Counted from the first letter of the stretch, positions 18,901 through 27,372 are shown. The stretch: 64,000 bases of DNA from Rahnella ecdela (GCF_019049625.1 NZ_JAFMOY010000128.1:62001-126000); one strand, 5' to 3'. Program-made: numbers and translations. Notes: generated by a model not told the origin, from the sequence alone.

Positions 18901-19935
18901 GCCGCCGCAGCAGCAGCCGGTCTGGATATCGCCAACTACAGTACATTTGCCAAATTGCAGGCGGCTGCCGCGGCGAATTCCAGTACCAACTGTACGTCAG
19001 CCAACGCCACGTCCGATCAGTGCGTAGCGTACAACACCATTACCGGCACGGATCCGACAACCTATTCTGCGCCATCCGCTGGCAATCAAAGCGCGACCGG
19101 CGTGGAAGTAAACGCCGCGCTGACCGGAGACAGCTATAAAGCGGATATCGGTAGTACACCGCTCGGGCAGGATCTGAACTCGCTGGTCGGGGGCGTGCAA
19201 TGGGCACCGAAACTGACGGACTTCACCACCCTGCGCGTGACGGCTGAGCGTCGCGCCGTCACCGACAGTATTCTGTCTTACGTCGGGACCAAAGATAATT
19301 ACAGCGGCAAGGAATGGGGTCAGGTCACCAAAAACGGCGGCAGTATCAATCTGTCCTACGACGATGGCGACGCCGGTTTCTATGCTGAAGGCGGTTACTA
19401 CAGCTATCTGGGTAATAACGTGAAGAGCAACCAGTCGGTGAACGCCAATGCCGGTCTGTATGTCCGCCCTTACCGTTACGACGATCGCGAGCTGAAAACC
19501 GGTATCAACGTCGGTTACATGAACTTCGACAAAAACCTCAGCTACTACACCTATGGTCAGGGCGGTTACTTCAGCCCGCAAAACTATGTCAGTGTCTCCT
19601 TCCCGGTGGAATACACCCAGAAGTATGACGACTGGGATCTGAAACTGTCCGGCGCGGTGGGTTATCAGTCTTATTCTCAGGATAAGAGCGCCTACTTCCC
19701 GAATAACCCGGACCTGCAGAAACAACTGGAAGATCTGGTGGCAGAAGGTTACGGCACTGAAGCCTATTACGGCGGTAAAACGCAGAACGGCATCGGCTGG
19801 AATGCGGGCGTGGGCGGTAATTATCATCTGAACAAAAACATGCAGATTGGCGGCAAGGTTGGCTACGATACTTTCGGCGATTACAACGAAAGTACAGCGC
19901 AGGTCTACTTCCGTTACCTGATGGGTCAAAATTAA
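15973..19935 (+). CDS. bcsC: cellulose export outer-membrane protein BcsC
   Basis: The start was placed at the ATG 15973-15975 because GGAGCTGGAAA precedes it and the product then opens with a signal peptide (MKKHKLSLAV... to TFAAD). An upstream in-frame start would run back into bcsB. The 1320 residues comprise about 19 TPR-like helical repeats filling the periplasm (residues ~30-800), an Ala/Ser/Thr-rich linker (~850-1000) and a C-terminal 16-strand-type beta-barrel (~1020-1320) ending in an aromatic-rich last strand (VYFRYLMGQN). It is longer than E. coli BcsC (1157), mainly in the linker. It carries the nascent glucan through the outer membrane. Confidence 0.93.
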   Translation: MKKHKLSLAVIRAIYLVGIAGVASFSAATFAADTTNPAMKALFDQAAYWHERAHDDLAKDALQKVLLVEPNNAQAMYLMSLYSMQSGDKATANQWREKLVSVSPDDPRLASLNSAKAMQSIPPAQLASARQMAAQGNVSGALSAYRTIFNGNQPLDSLATEYYLTMAGDKSLQPQAIAGLQQRVASRPDDTQARLGLGKVLTYQESTRRDGIKLLNTMAGSSTEADRSLRQALLWMAPQEGDRDLYQGYQARHPNDTGVMAYFQKNIGGAAKGQGFTALNSGDVTSAKSKFETVLADNPNDADALAGLGYIAQRSGNFEQASQYLSKAAAQGGPNSAQLSNQAQDSAFYAQLAKAKDAAGSGSYDAALAAVTPLTQVGGEKGQSASLLRADILRRKGDLAGAEQQYSALGDNADARAGLYYVLRQQNKTAEANQVLKTLPAGLQAKMNPPTVADVIEPMRRQAAQAVANNDPQRALNILQQAQERQPSNVWVKLDMARILQSQGQTAQAQSIMAPSSRPGASSADLYAAALFASETKNWSTANALLSRIPRNSQNQGMRELAQRANFNAQMADAESYLQQGNTAAASNTLRALAQNPPTEPADVGALAKNLAASGQLPLAVQLVRQNMRQGVKGNAGDYADQVTVLNQAGLSNEAQAFLQNPQIQSGTSPTALANLRNGFVITQADQLREQGQYAAAYDKLVVALQADPQNRDLMLAMARLYQSGKLNKQAGQVYNYLMSNDTPTQDARVGAINVALGEGDNQRAKTLMEGLTGPRTPDRLLLEARVAEAQGDHQQALALLRSAKGKMIGLEGADSSAQVAGLQISDNPFINRSTRTSASRPATQSSYGTVLPWQVSDQVSTPGNIPAATAQPAAVAQRNATEKQIDEMLDDLQGKTATWAQGDMSIRGRDGESGLSQLTEAKAPMTFAFVPFDTSRLSIGVTPVSLSAGSPSGTGNSRFGQGALAAAQSAQKDVAAAAAAAGLDIANYSTFAKLQAAAAANSSTNCTSANATSDQCVAYNTITGTDPTTYSAPSAGNQSATGVEVNAALTGDSYKADIGSTPLGQDLNSLVGGVQWAPKLTDFTTLRVTAERRAVTDSILSYVGTKDNYSGKEWGQVTKNGGSINLSYDDGDAGFYAEGGYYSYLGNNVKSNQSVNANAGLYVRPYRYDDRELKTGINVGYMNFDKNLSYYTYGQGGYFSPQNYVSVSFPVEYTQKYDDWDLKLSGAVGYQSYSQDKSAYFPNNPDLQKQLEDLVAEGYGTEAYYGGKTQNGIGWNAGVGGNYHLNKNMQIGGKVGYDTFGDYNESTAQVYFRYLMGQN

Positions 19936-19953
19936 TCGCGGTGAAATAAAACC

Positions 19954-20433
19954 ATGCAAGAACATAACTATACTCAGGTCGCGCAGGAATATTATCGCCA
20001 GCGTCATACCACACCGGGCTGGCAAAGCCTGGTGCAAGTACTATTTTCAGGTATTCTGGCCTCCGCCGACGACGAAGATGGTCGTCGTTTTCTCACGCTG
20101 ATGGGAAATAATCTGGCGCGTCAGCATCAGCTTCCGGCCTCTGCGACACTGGGCGAGCTGGAAGACAATATCAATCACATCCTCAGTCGTTTCGACTGGG
20201 GTGTGGTGAAACTGGAAGCCACCCAGCAACAGCTGGCGCTGGTCCACATTGCGTGGCCGGTGTCACCGCAGGGGCAGGATGACGAACTCTGGCGCATTGC
20301 GCTGATTTCTCTGTTCGAAGGTCTGTATGCACAGTGGTTGTTATCGCAGGGCGGACAGTCGTATGTTCCGCTGCGCTGGCAGGAAAGCACACCGGAAGGC
20401 GCGTTCGTTTTCCGTTATCAAAATGGTTTGTAA
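19954..20433 (+). CDS. bcsD: cellulose synthase accessory protein BcsD
   Basis: A 159-residue soluble protein resembling BcsD of Komagataeibacter, an octameric ring in the cytosol that aligns synthase complexes so glucan chains crystallise. The sequence has no signal peptide. It starts 18 bases after bcsC and ends 9 bases before bcsZ. E. coli lacks this gene. Its presence with bcsO marks a type I operon and predicts more ordered, possibly crystalline, cellulose. Identification rests on size, context and overall resemblance (LEDNINxIL and DWGVV segments). Confidence 0.88.
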   Translation: MQEHNYTQVAQEYYRQRHTTPGWQSLVQVLFSGILASADDEDGRRFLTLMGNNLARQHQLPASATLGELEDNINHILSRFDWGVVKLEATQQQLALVHIAWPVSPQGQDDELWRIALISLFEGLYAQWLLSQGGQSYVPLRWQESTPEGAFVFRYQNGL

Positions 20434-20442
20434 GGGATCCTT

Positions 20443-21456
20443 ATGTTGTTATTGCGACGCTACAGTCTGGTGCTGTGGTTCGGCCTTGTTTTCGCGTTTT
20501 TCAGCTCTGCCGTAATGGCTCAGGACTCTGGCTGGTCAGCGTACAAAAGCCGCTTTCTGATGCCAGACGGGCGCATCATTGATACCGCCAATAAAAACGT
20601 CAGTCACACAGAAGGCCAGGGATTCAGCATGCTGCTGGCGGTCTTCAATGACGATCAGGCGACATTCGACAAACTCTGGCAGTGGGCGAATAACGCGCTT
20701 TACCGCAAAGATATCGGTCTGTATTCCTGGCGCTATGACCCGAACAGCACCCCGCATGTGGCGGACACGAACAATGCCTCTGATGGCGATACGCTGATGG
20801 CCTGGGCGCTGCTGCTGGCGGGCGATAAGTGGAACGACAGCCGTTACACCAAAGCTTCCGAAAAATTGCAGGCGGCGCTGATCAAATACAATGTGATTGA
20901 TTATGCCGGCTATAAAGTGATGCTGCCGGGCGTGAAGGGTTTTAATCAGACCAGCAACGTGACCGTCAATCCGTCCTATTTCATCTTCCCAGCGTGGCAG
21001 GCGTTTTATGCGCACAGTCATTTAAAAGTCTGGAAGGATCTCGATGAAAGCGGTACCGCAATGCTCAGTAAAATGGCGTTTGGCGAATTCCGCCTGCCGA
21101 CCGACTGGGTGGATATGCAGGCTGATGGCACCATGAAACCGGCAAGCCGCTGGCCAACGCGTTTCAGCTACGATGCCGTGCGCATCCCGCTGTATCTCGG
21201 CTGGGCGCATCCTGGCAGCCCGCAGCTGGCACCGTTTATCCTGTGGTGGCAGAAATCGCCACGTAACACGACGCCCGCCTGGATTGATGTTATGACCGGT
21301 ACTAAAGCCAGCTACAACATGTCGCCGGGTCTTTTAGCCATCCGTGATTTCACTATGGCCAACGCCGGAGCCATTAGCCCGAACCTGGCGCCGAAAGACG
21401 ATTACTACTCTTCGACTCTGCAACTGCTGAGCTGGTGGGCAAGTCATAAAGGGTAA
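20443..21456 (+). CDS. bcsZ: periplasmic endo-1,4-beta-glucanase BcsZ (GH8)
   Basis: A 337-residue glycoside hydrolase family 8 enzyme with a signal peptide ending at VMAQ. The general acid is Glu57 in HTEGQGFSM, equivalent to Glu55 of E. coli BcsZ. The DTNNASDGDTLMAWAL segment carries the conserved GH8 Asp residues. It trims misplaced glucan in the periplasm and affects fibril length. It is the last gene of the operon; GGATCC-TT precedes the ATG. The operon ends here with no bcsE, bcsF or bcsG, so the phosphoethanolamine modification known in E. coli is not encoded locally. Confidence 0.95.
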   Translation: MLLLRRYSLVLWFGLVFAFFSSAVMAQDSGWSAYKSRFLMPDGRIIDTANKNVSHTEGQGFSMLLAVFNDDQATFDKLWQWANNALYRKDIGLYSWRYDPNSTPHVADTNNASDGDTLMAWALLLAGDKWNDSRYTKASEKLQAALIKYNVIDYAGYKVMLPGVKGFNQTSNVTVNPSYFIFPAWQAFYAHSHLKVWKDLDESGTAMLSKMAFGEFRLPTDWVDMQADGTMKPASRWPTRFSYDAVRIPLYLGWAHPGSPQLAPFILWWQKSPRNTTPAWIDVMTGTKASYNMSPGLLAIRDFTMANAGAISPNLAPKDDYYSSTLQLLSWWASHKG

Positions 21457-21514
21457 ATACGATTTGAAATAACCCCCACTATTTTTATAACGTGTTGGGT
21501 TAATGAAGACAACA

Positions 21515-21546
21515 CCACAAAATGGATTTTATTATTCATTTTGTGG
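21515..21546. terminator. hairpin between bcsZ and the DUF943 cluster
   Basis: CCACAAAATG and CATTTTGTGG form a 10-bp perfect stem around a 12-base AT-rich loop. It lies between the convergent bcsZ and DUF943 genes and touches the DUF943 stop codon. There is no long T-run, so termination efficiency is uncertain. A bidirectional stop is the natural reading. Confidence 0.55.
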
Positions 21547-22038
21547 CTACTTCACTATTTGGTCATTACCTATTAAATAAGAAATTTTATTATTTTCATC
21601 ATGAATAATTGTCATTATATCATTATATTCAAGGCATCTTTCTTCTGACTTTACTTCATCAAAACAATAAAGTTTTCTGTTAGAAAAAGAAAACCAATTT
21701 GAATTATCTTGAGATACTTTCTTAAATCCATTTCCGCCATCTGTTACAGAAATGTAATAAACTCCATTTTCTTCAGGCTTCGGTAAACCATATTTCTTTT
21801 TAATAGCGCCTTCGTGAACTTCCCACCAGATTATTTTACCTTCCTGGGTCAAAGGAGGTTGTTTGACCACAATAACCATTGCGCCTACATCTTGATCTAC
21901 ATGTATAATTTCAGGGTTTCTGGTTATAAGTCGAAATATAAAAAGTGCAGCCAGCAGAACGCACACTGTAATGTTTTTTTTGCTCATCACTAACTGGCCA
22001 ATCCATTTGATACAATGGCGTAAAAATATCCTTATCAT
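21547..22038 (-). CDS. DUF943 family membrane-anchored protein (paralogue 3)
   Basis: 163 residues with one N-terminal hydrophobic segment (about 24-42) and a predicted extracytoplasmic domain of ~115 residues. The family signature is shared with the next two genes: GKIIWWE in the middle and CFDEVKSEERCLE near the end, with the two Cys probably disulfide-bonded. The ATG overlaps the previous stop (ATGA). An internal start at residue 18 (MSKKN) is possible and would resemble the other copies better. The function of DUF943 is unknown. It is one of three tandem divergent copies in AT-rich DNA. Confidence 0.8.
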   Translation of the reverse strand: MIRIFLRHCIKWIGQLVMSKKNITVCVLLAALFIFRLITRNPEIIHVDQDVGAMVIVVKQPPLTQEGKIIWWEVHEGAIKKKYGLPKPEENGVYYISVTDGGNGFKKVSQDNSNWFSFSNRKLYCFDEVKSEERCLEYNDIMTIIHDENNKISYLIGNDQIVK

Positions 22039-22478
22039 TTTGTTATTGAATCCCCGCCGATATAGTAATTTGTTTTTTTATCCATTCCGTTTTGAATCAT
22101 CATTAAATTATTTTTTTCAATGCATCTTTTTTCCGATTTAATTTCATCAAAACAAATCAGATCATTCCTCGATAGCGAATACCATGACGAAAAATCAGCT
22201 TCTGATACTTTTTTAAATCCCTCGCCGATATCTGCGATTGCTACAGAATAATAACCATACTCATCAACATCAGATATCTCACGTTTTTTCAGGAGACTAT
22301 CCTTGTTGTTTTCCCACCAAATTATTTTACCGATCTGAGTTATAGGGAAATTTTTTACAACTATGTCAGTAACCCCTTCTGCATGGTGTACGAAAATTAT
22401 TTCTGTTTTTCTAAAAAACAAGAAGTATGCTGATAAAGCAAAACATAGAACAGTGACTATCACTACTATTTTTCTCAT
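22035..22478 (-). CDS. DUF943 family membrane-anchored protein (paralogue 2)
   Basis: 147 residues: an N-terminal membrane segment (about 4-22) followed by a soluble domain with GKIIWWE and CFDEIKSEKRCIE. It is clearly a paralogue of the neighbours, closest to the upstream copy in its NFPITQ-GKI segment. It is separated from paralogue 1 by a 122-base AT-rich gap and overlaps paralogue 3 by four bases. Base composition is far more AT-rich than the cellulose operon beside it, which suggests acquisition. Confidence 0.82.
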   Translation of the reverse strand: MRKIVVIVTVLCFALSAYFLFFRKTEIIFVHHAEGVTDIVVKNFPITQIGKIIWWENNKDSLLKKREISDVDEYGYYSVAIADIGEGFKKVSEADFSSWYSLSRNDLICFDEIKSEKRCIEKNNLMMIQNGMDKKTNYYIGGDSITK

Positions 22479-22600
22479 GGTTTTCCACCTGACAGATAAA
22501 TATCCGTTTCCATTTCAGTCACAAAAAGATATTTTTCATTTTCATAACTTACTCCTTAAAAAACCAACTGATAACCATTCCATTTTTTATAAAAATATTT

Positions 22601-23041
22601 TCATTTAGTAACGTAATCTCCCTTTATAAAATAGTCTGTTTTATTTTTCATTCCATTATGAATCTGCATAAGGAAGTTTTTCTCAATGCATCGATCCTCT
22701 GACTTGATCTCATTAAAACAATAGAGATCGGTATGTTCAAAACTAAACCAATATAAATTAGCTTCTGTAACCTTCTTAAAACCATCACTCCCATCTAATA
22801 TAGAAACATAATAATTACCAGCAGCATCTACTCTTGGTAATTGATATTTAGCATTCATCATATCCTTATTATTTTCCCACCAGTAAATCTTACCCCACTG
22901 CGTAATGGGAAAGTTTCTAACTATGATGACGGTACTATCTTCATCTTCGTGAACATAGATAATTTCCGGTTCTCTTAAAACAAAAAAACAAGTTACTATA
23001 ATGAGTATAAAGATTATGAAGATGCCGGATTTTTTATTCAT
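22601..23041 (-). CDS. DUF943 family membrane-anchored protein (paralogue 1)
   Basis: 146 residues with an N-terminal membrane segment (about 5-22), then NFPITQWGKIYWWE and CFNEIKSEDRCIE, the hallmark positions of DUF943. The ATG overlaps the stop of the DUF3289 remnant (ATGA), so the two are translationally coupled. That coupling, and the placement of several diverging small membrane proteins behind one larger gene, looks like an effector/immunity layout. This is inference only; no activity is known to me for either family. Confidence 0.82.
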   Translation of the reverse strand: MNKKSGIFIIFILIIVTCFFVLREPEIIYVHEDEDSTVIIVRNFPITQWGKIYWWENNKDMMNAKYQLPRVDAAGNYYVSILDGSDGFKKVTEANLYWFSFEHTDLYCFNEIKSEDRCIEKNFLMQIHNGMKNKTDYFIKGDYVTK

Positions 23042-23929
23042 CTAATGCCTCCTTTAATAGAAATATTTGCTTCCATCTCAGTCGTAAATGGTTTAAATCC
23101 CAATTTTTCCCAACGATGCAAAACAAACCAGATTCGGAAAAAACGTAACATTTTAAATTGAGGATTTGAAATATCTTTCTTATCCAACCCAAAATGATCC
23201 TGAACTTTATAATTAATAACTGCCTGATATTCATTTTTGACAATCGAGAGTGACGTCAATGTTATCTGAGTGGCATAAGTATCGTGTACGGTGATCCCCA
23301 TACCATTAAAGTTATCTTTGAATCTTTTGAATTTTGGAAGGAAGCAGGACTGTAAATTTTTTCTAAGCAATACTTCTATATCTTGAGCGTGACGGTTATT
23401 TCCCCAATTTATGTCATTAAGCAGGGTCTTCTTTATAGTATTTAAACTGCTAATCTGGGAAAAATCATATCTAATCTGTCTCTCAAGTGCCATATTCAAA
23501 AGATAATCCCTGAATGGCAACCCGCTGTTCTTTTGCATATGGTTGATCATCTTCACGATCAGTCCGCTGTAAACACCATATAACGCGAAAGGCTTAGACA
23601 GTTCCCTCATTTCATCAAAAAGAATATCGCTGCATTGTTTCACTGAAAGCGTACTTTTTATTTCCGGATAAGGTTGAAGAAGACGTGACGCCTTTTTTGG
23701 AAAGTAATCAATGAGTAAAGAAGATGGCCGGTCGGGAAAATTAAAACCCGAAAAAGGAGAGGCTTTTATCTCTTCAATTTTAGTCAGGGTTTACTCTTGC
23801 TGAAACATCATTCAGATGAAAGACAGACCTGAGTTGCTGCTCCGTCATATCACCATACTGCAAATCATCTGAGGACCTCGCTCCTGCGGGTGTAGTATAT
23901 ATTCTGGCAGGCAATCTGATCTGTGGCAT
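23038..23929 (-). pseudogene. DUF3289 family protein, frameshifted
   Basis: Two frames join to make one DUF3289 protein. The first runs from the ATG at 23927-23929 (AAGGGA upstream) as MPQIRLPARIY..., and ends VSARVNPD-stop at 23780. The second reads TLTKIEEIK... from 23790 down through the GTG at 23643 to the end, EANISIKGG. Family members run on without a break through a DPYTLTKI-type segment (from memory), so bases have been lost or gained near 23785-23793. The C-terminal half keeps the family block YKVQDHFGLD...FFRIWFVLHRWEKLGFKPF. The 201-residue part could still be made from GTG 23643. The function of DUF3289 is unknown. Confidence 0.75.
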
Positions 23930-24252
23930 ATCAATCCCTTTTGAATAAACTCCAACGGCTCCATTCATAAAGCGAATAGATAGAATTCGCCTATGTTAAA
24001 ACAAAATAAATTCACGAAAATAATCCATCGTGTTATTTTGTGGTGGTCATTACCTTAGTGTTATTGTTTAAATAATTATTGATCTGGATTGCAAATTTTA
24101 ATAATTAAATAATAAGTATACTTAAAAACAGTTAGCGCACTCCTCCCGGCAATGTGGAGAAAGTTATTATGATCCGTTACGATAAAAAGTAAGCTGGGTT
24201 TGTTTGGCTATAATAGCTAACATAATGCTGTCTTTCGAAACGAGAAGAAACT
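23930..24252. other. AT-rich gap between the DUF3289 gene and the regulator
   Basis: About 320 bases, very AT-rich around 23990-24130, with no gene I can support. It must hold divergent promoters: one for the DUF3289-DUF943 set and one for the IprA-like gene. Nothing else was recognised. Confidence 0.5.
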
Positions 24253-24882
24253 GTGAAAATAATCCCACCCGAACGCCCGGAAGCGTCAATTCAGCGCCTG
24301 ATTTCTGCCCTTATGCCGGTAAGTACGCCGGTGAGCGTGGTGCCGCGCAAAAGATTGTCATGGTCGTATCAGGGCAATCCGCAGTTTTATTTGTTCCTGG
24401 AAGGCGAAGTTTCGGTTCTGCGCGCCACTGACGGACTGGTTATGGCCACCGCCTATGATCCGCTGCTGTTTGGCGTGGCTGAAGCGATGCAGGGGATTCA
24501 TTGCCAGACATTACGCGTCGATACGCAGGCAATAATTCACCGCACCGATGCCGCGCAGGCGATGGCGATTTTCAGCAAAAAAAACCTCTGGCAGGATGTC
24601 GCAGCGGCGCTGTCCTACTTCAGCAGTTATCTTTTCTACCGTGATGCGCTGGTCGTGCAGCAACGTACCTACTCAGTCATCAGCAACCATTTACAGGAGA
24701 TGATCCAGTTACCTCTTGAGACCCGTTTGCGCATCTCCATTCTTGAATATATTCAGGAGAGAACGCACTTATCCCGCAGCACTGTACTAAATATTATTCA
24801 TGCCCTTAAACAAGGCGAATATATCTCGACAAGTCGTGGCGGATATTTACTGGAAATGAAACCTCTACCAGAAGAGTTTTAA
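24253..24882 (+). CDS. IprA (YaiV)-type winged-helix transcriptional regulator
   Basis: 209 residues from a GTG start with GAGAAG upstream. The N-terminal half is a degenerate CRP-like cupin fold (LFLEGEVSVLR...FGVAEAM). The C-terminal winged helix-turn-helix (about 150-205) contains SRSTVLNIIHALKQGEYI and ends KPLPEEF, as in E. coli IprA/YaiV, which is linked to oxidative-stress behaviour. In this family the effector is not known. The OmpA-type gene lies 155 bases downstream on the same strand and is a plausible target, but no operator was identified. Confidence 0.8.
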   Translation: MKIIPPERPEASIQRLISALMPVSTPVSVVPRKRLSWSYQGNPQFYLFLEGEVSVLRATDGLVMATAYDPLLFGVAEAMQGIHCQTLRVDTQAIIHRTDAAQAMAIFSKKNLWQDVAAALSYFSSYLFYRDALVVQQRTYSVISNHLQEMIQLPLETRLRISILEYIQERTHLSRSTVLNIIHALKQGEYISTSRGGYLLEMKPLPEEF

Positions 24883-25037
24883 TAACTGTGCAGATATTAA
24901 TAATTCTCATTCCCCCAAAGTTTAGATTTAAACGTATTATCCTTTCAAAACGCCGGATTTTTTAATTAGTATCCCCCCACACAGCATCATGCACATTAGA
25001 TTCTGCCCTGCAGTGGCAGAAGAATCCGGGGAATAAT

Positions 25038-26087
25038 ATGAAAAAAACTCTTATCGCTTTAATCGTGGTAAATGTCTGCGCGGTTTCCAGCGTTTATGCC
25101 GCAGCTGACACCAATACCTGGTACGGCGGCGCAAAACTTGGCTGGTCTCATTACTTCGATGCCAGCGGCAAAGGTGATTTCAACGATAACGTCAGTCAGG
25201 CGACGGATTTTGACTTCGACAAAGATAATGTCAGCGGTGGCGTATTTGGTGGCTATCAGGTCACTTCCTGGCTTGCCGTAGAAGGAGGTTACGACTACCT
25301 CGGTAATATGAGCATTCATGGCAATCACGGCGTTTCCGGCACAACGATGGAAAGTCAGGGTCTGCAAATGTCGCTAAAAGCCAGCTACGGCCTGACCGAC
25401 AGTTGGGATCTCTATGGTCGTGCCGGTGCGATGGCCTACCGCGCTGAAACCAAAAATGCCGGTCACAGCAATATGGAAACAGGCATACGTCCGCTGGCAG
25501 CCGTCGGTACAGAATATGCGTTTAACAAAAACTGGGCAGGCCGTCTGGAATATCAGTGGGTCAGCAACGTGGGCAATTCCAATCAGATTGGCGTGAGCAG
25601 TGATATAAGCTCCGTCTCCGCAGGTGTTGTGTATCGCTTTGGTCAGCATGACGAAACCCCGGTTGCCGTTCCTGTCGCTGTTGCAGCAGAGGCAGCACCA
25701 GAAGTGACTACCTTCAACATGAAATCTGACGTCCTGTTCGCTTACGATTCAGCGACGTTGACGGCTGAAGGTAACGCAGCCATTACTCAGCTGTATAACA
25801 GCCCGGAAATGCAGGCTGCCAAAAACAGCTCCACGATGGTTATCGGCTACAGCGATCGTCTGGGTTCTGATCAATACAATCAGCAGCTCTCTTCAAAACG
25901 TGCTCAGGTTGTTGCTGATGCACTGATTGCTCAGGGTCTGTCAGCTCAGAATGTCAGTTCAGAAGGCCGCGGCAGCAACGATTCCGTCACCGGTACCCAG
26001 TGCGATAATGGTATGCCTTCTGCGCAGCTGAAGGATTGCCTTGCGCCAGATCGCCGTGTCGTGATTGAAATCACCGGTCAGAAGTAA
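25038..26087 (+). CDS. OmpA-family outer membrane porin
   Basis: 349 residues: a signal peptide (to VYAA), an eight-stranded beta-barrel (about 22-195), a short Pro/Ala hinge (AVPVAVAAEAAPE) and a C-terminal OmpA domain. The OmpA domain has the peptidoglycan-binding GYSDRLGSDQYNQ...SKRAQ motif (the Asp and Arg that bind diaminopimelate) and a late Cys pair (TQCDNG...KDCLAPDRR). Size and layout are those of OmpA, but the barrel differs and the neighbourhood is not that of ompA (sulA). It is therefore probably an OmpA paralogue, possibly under the upstream IprA-like regulator. A strong terminator lies about 170 bases downstream. Confidence 0.9.
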   Translation: MKKTLIALIVVNVCAVSSVYAAADTNTWYGGAKLGWSHYFDASGKGDFNDNVSQATDFDFDKDNVSGGVFGGYQVTSWLAVEGGYDYLGNMSIHGNHGVSGTTMESQGLQMSLKASYGLTDSWDLYGRAGAMAYRAETKNAGHSNMETGIRPLAAVGTEYAFNKNWAGRLEYQWVSNVGNSNQIGVSSDISSVSAGVVYRFGQHDETPVAVPVAVAAEAAPEVTTFNMKSDVLFAYDSATLTAEGNAAITQLYNSPEMQAAKNSSTMVIGYSDRLGSDQYNQQLSSKRAQVVADALIAQGLSAQNVSSEGRGSNDSVTGTQCDNGMPSAQLKDCLAPDRRVVIEITGQK

Positions 26088-26255
26088 GTTCCAAATTTTC
26101 CCTCTGCCGGCTGCTAAGTGGCGAATTTATATCGTGCTCAGAAGCCCGCCATGCGGATAAACGAACCATTAATGTGGTAGCAGTAACCTCAATAACCGAT
26201 CTTCCTTCACACCGAGATCGTAGAAATAGCATCCAATATTTCATTAAGTCCCTTT

Positions 26256-26285
26256 GCCCGATACTTGTTATCGGGCTTTTTTTTG
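26256..26285 (+). terminator. Rho-independent terminator after the OmpA-type gene
   Basis: GCCCGATA-cttgt-TATCGGGC followed by eight T residues: an intrinsic terminator on the plus strand, about 170 bases after the porin stop codon. Confidence 0.88.
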
Positions 26286-26308
26286 GCATTTTTTCAGGCT
26301 ACGCCCAT

Positions 26309-26338
26309 AAAAAAACCCGCGAATTCGCGGGCTTTTTC
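26309..26338 (-). terminator. bidirectional terminator downstream of dppF
   Basis: The self-complementary CCCGCGAATTCGCGGG (26316-26331) is flanked by A7 on the left and T5 on the right, so it can terminate in both directions. On the minus strand it closes the dpp operon 20 bases past dppF. Confidence 0.88.
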
Positions 26339-26358
26339 ATTTCTGCTGTTAAACCGGT

Positions 26359-27372
26359 TTACGCCACAGTCTGCGTTGTCCCGGTTTCATCCTGATCAAC
26401 AGCAAAACAGGCAACGAGCTGGTCGCCGTACTGCTTCAGCTGCGGCTGGAACTGTTTGCAGGTGCCGAACGCACGGCGGCAGCGGGCGTTGAACGCGCAA
26501 CCGGCTGGCGGATTCAGCGGGCTTGGCAGTTCACCGGTCAGCTTGATGCGTTCACGGCGATCGTCCGGATTCAGACGCGGCGTCGCGGACAGTAATGCCT
26601 GCGTGTACGGATGGCGCGGATTGCTGAAAATGGCGTCTTTCGAGCCCTTCTCCACGCAGCGGCCGAGATACATCACCATTACTTCGTCAGCGATATGCTC
26701 CACCACGGACAAATCGTGAGAGATGAAAACGTACGACAGCCCCAAATCCTGCTGCAAATCCATCATCAGGTTCAGTACCTGTGCACGCACGGAGACGTCG
26801 AGTGCCGACACCGGTTCATCGGCGATCACCACATCCGGATCCAGCATCAGACCGCGGGCGATAGCAATACGCTGACGCTGACCGCCGGAGAACATGTGCG
26901 GATAACGGTCGTAATGTTCGGTTTTCAGGCCGACTTTCGCCATCATCGCCAATGCTTTCTCGCGACGTTCTTCGCGGGTCAGTTGGGTGTTGATCAGCAA
27001 AGGTTCTTCAAGGATCTGGCCGACTTTCTTACGCGGGTTCAGTGATCCGTAAGGATTCTGGAACACGATTTGGATCTTCTGACGGCGCAACTTTTCAGCC
27101 GTCGCATCAGGTTTCAGCAAATCCTGCCCGCGATAATAAAGTTCACCGCCGGTCGGCACTTCAATCATGGTCAGCAGGCGACCCAGCGTGGATTTACCAC
27201 AACCGGATTCCCCGACCACCGCCAGCGTTTTACCGCGTTCGAGCGTAAACGAAACGCCGTCGAGCGCTTTCACCGTGCGTTCCTGGCCGAAGAAGCCCTT
27301 CTTCACCGGGTAATGTTTTTTCAGGTCAATCGCGTGCAGCAGCGGCTGCGATTGGGTGTTATCAGGACTCAT
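26359..27372 (-). CDS. dppF: dipeptide ABC transporter ATP-binding protein DppF
   Basis: The start was set at the ATG 27370-27372 (MSPDNTQSQ), since the longer frame runs back inside dppD. 337 residues (E. coli: 334). It has Walker [10 protein letters not shown], signature FSGGQRQR, Walker B DVVIADEP and the C-terminal oligopeptide-transporter extension with clustered Cys (about [14 protein letters not shown]), likely an iron-sulfur site. It pairs with DppD to energise peptide import. The start overlaps the dppD stop by 11 bases. Confidence 0.95.
   Translation of the reverse strand: MSPDNTQSQPLLHAIDLKKHYPVKKGFFGQERTVKALDGVSFTLERGKTLAVVGESGCGKSTLGRLLTMIEVPTGGELYYRGQDLLKPDATAEKLRRQKIQIVFQNPYGSLNPRKKVGQILEEPLLINTQLTREERREKALAMMAKVGLKTEHYDRYPHMFSGGQRQRIAIARGLMLDPDVVIADEPVSALDVSVRAQVLNLMMDLQQDLGLSYVFISHDLSVVEHIADEVMVMYLGRCVEKGSKDAIFSNPRHPYTQALLSATPRLNPDDRRERIKLTGELPSPLNPPAGCAFNARCRRAFGTCKQFQPQLKQYGDQLVACFAVDQDETGTTQTVA

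Noticed and set aside
18997-20037. 346-codon minus-strand frame opposite bcsC/bcsD
   Set aside because: Antisense shadow of GC-rich bcsC coding sequence; no ribosome site or family.
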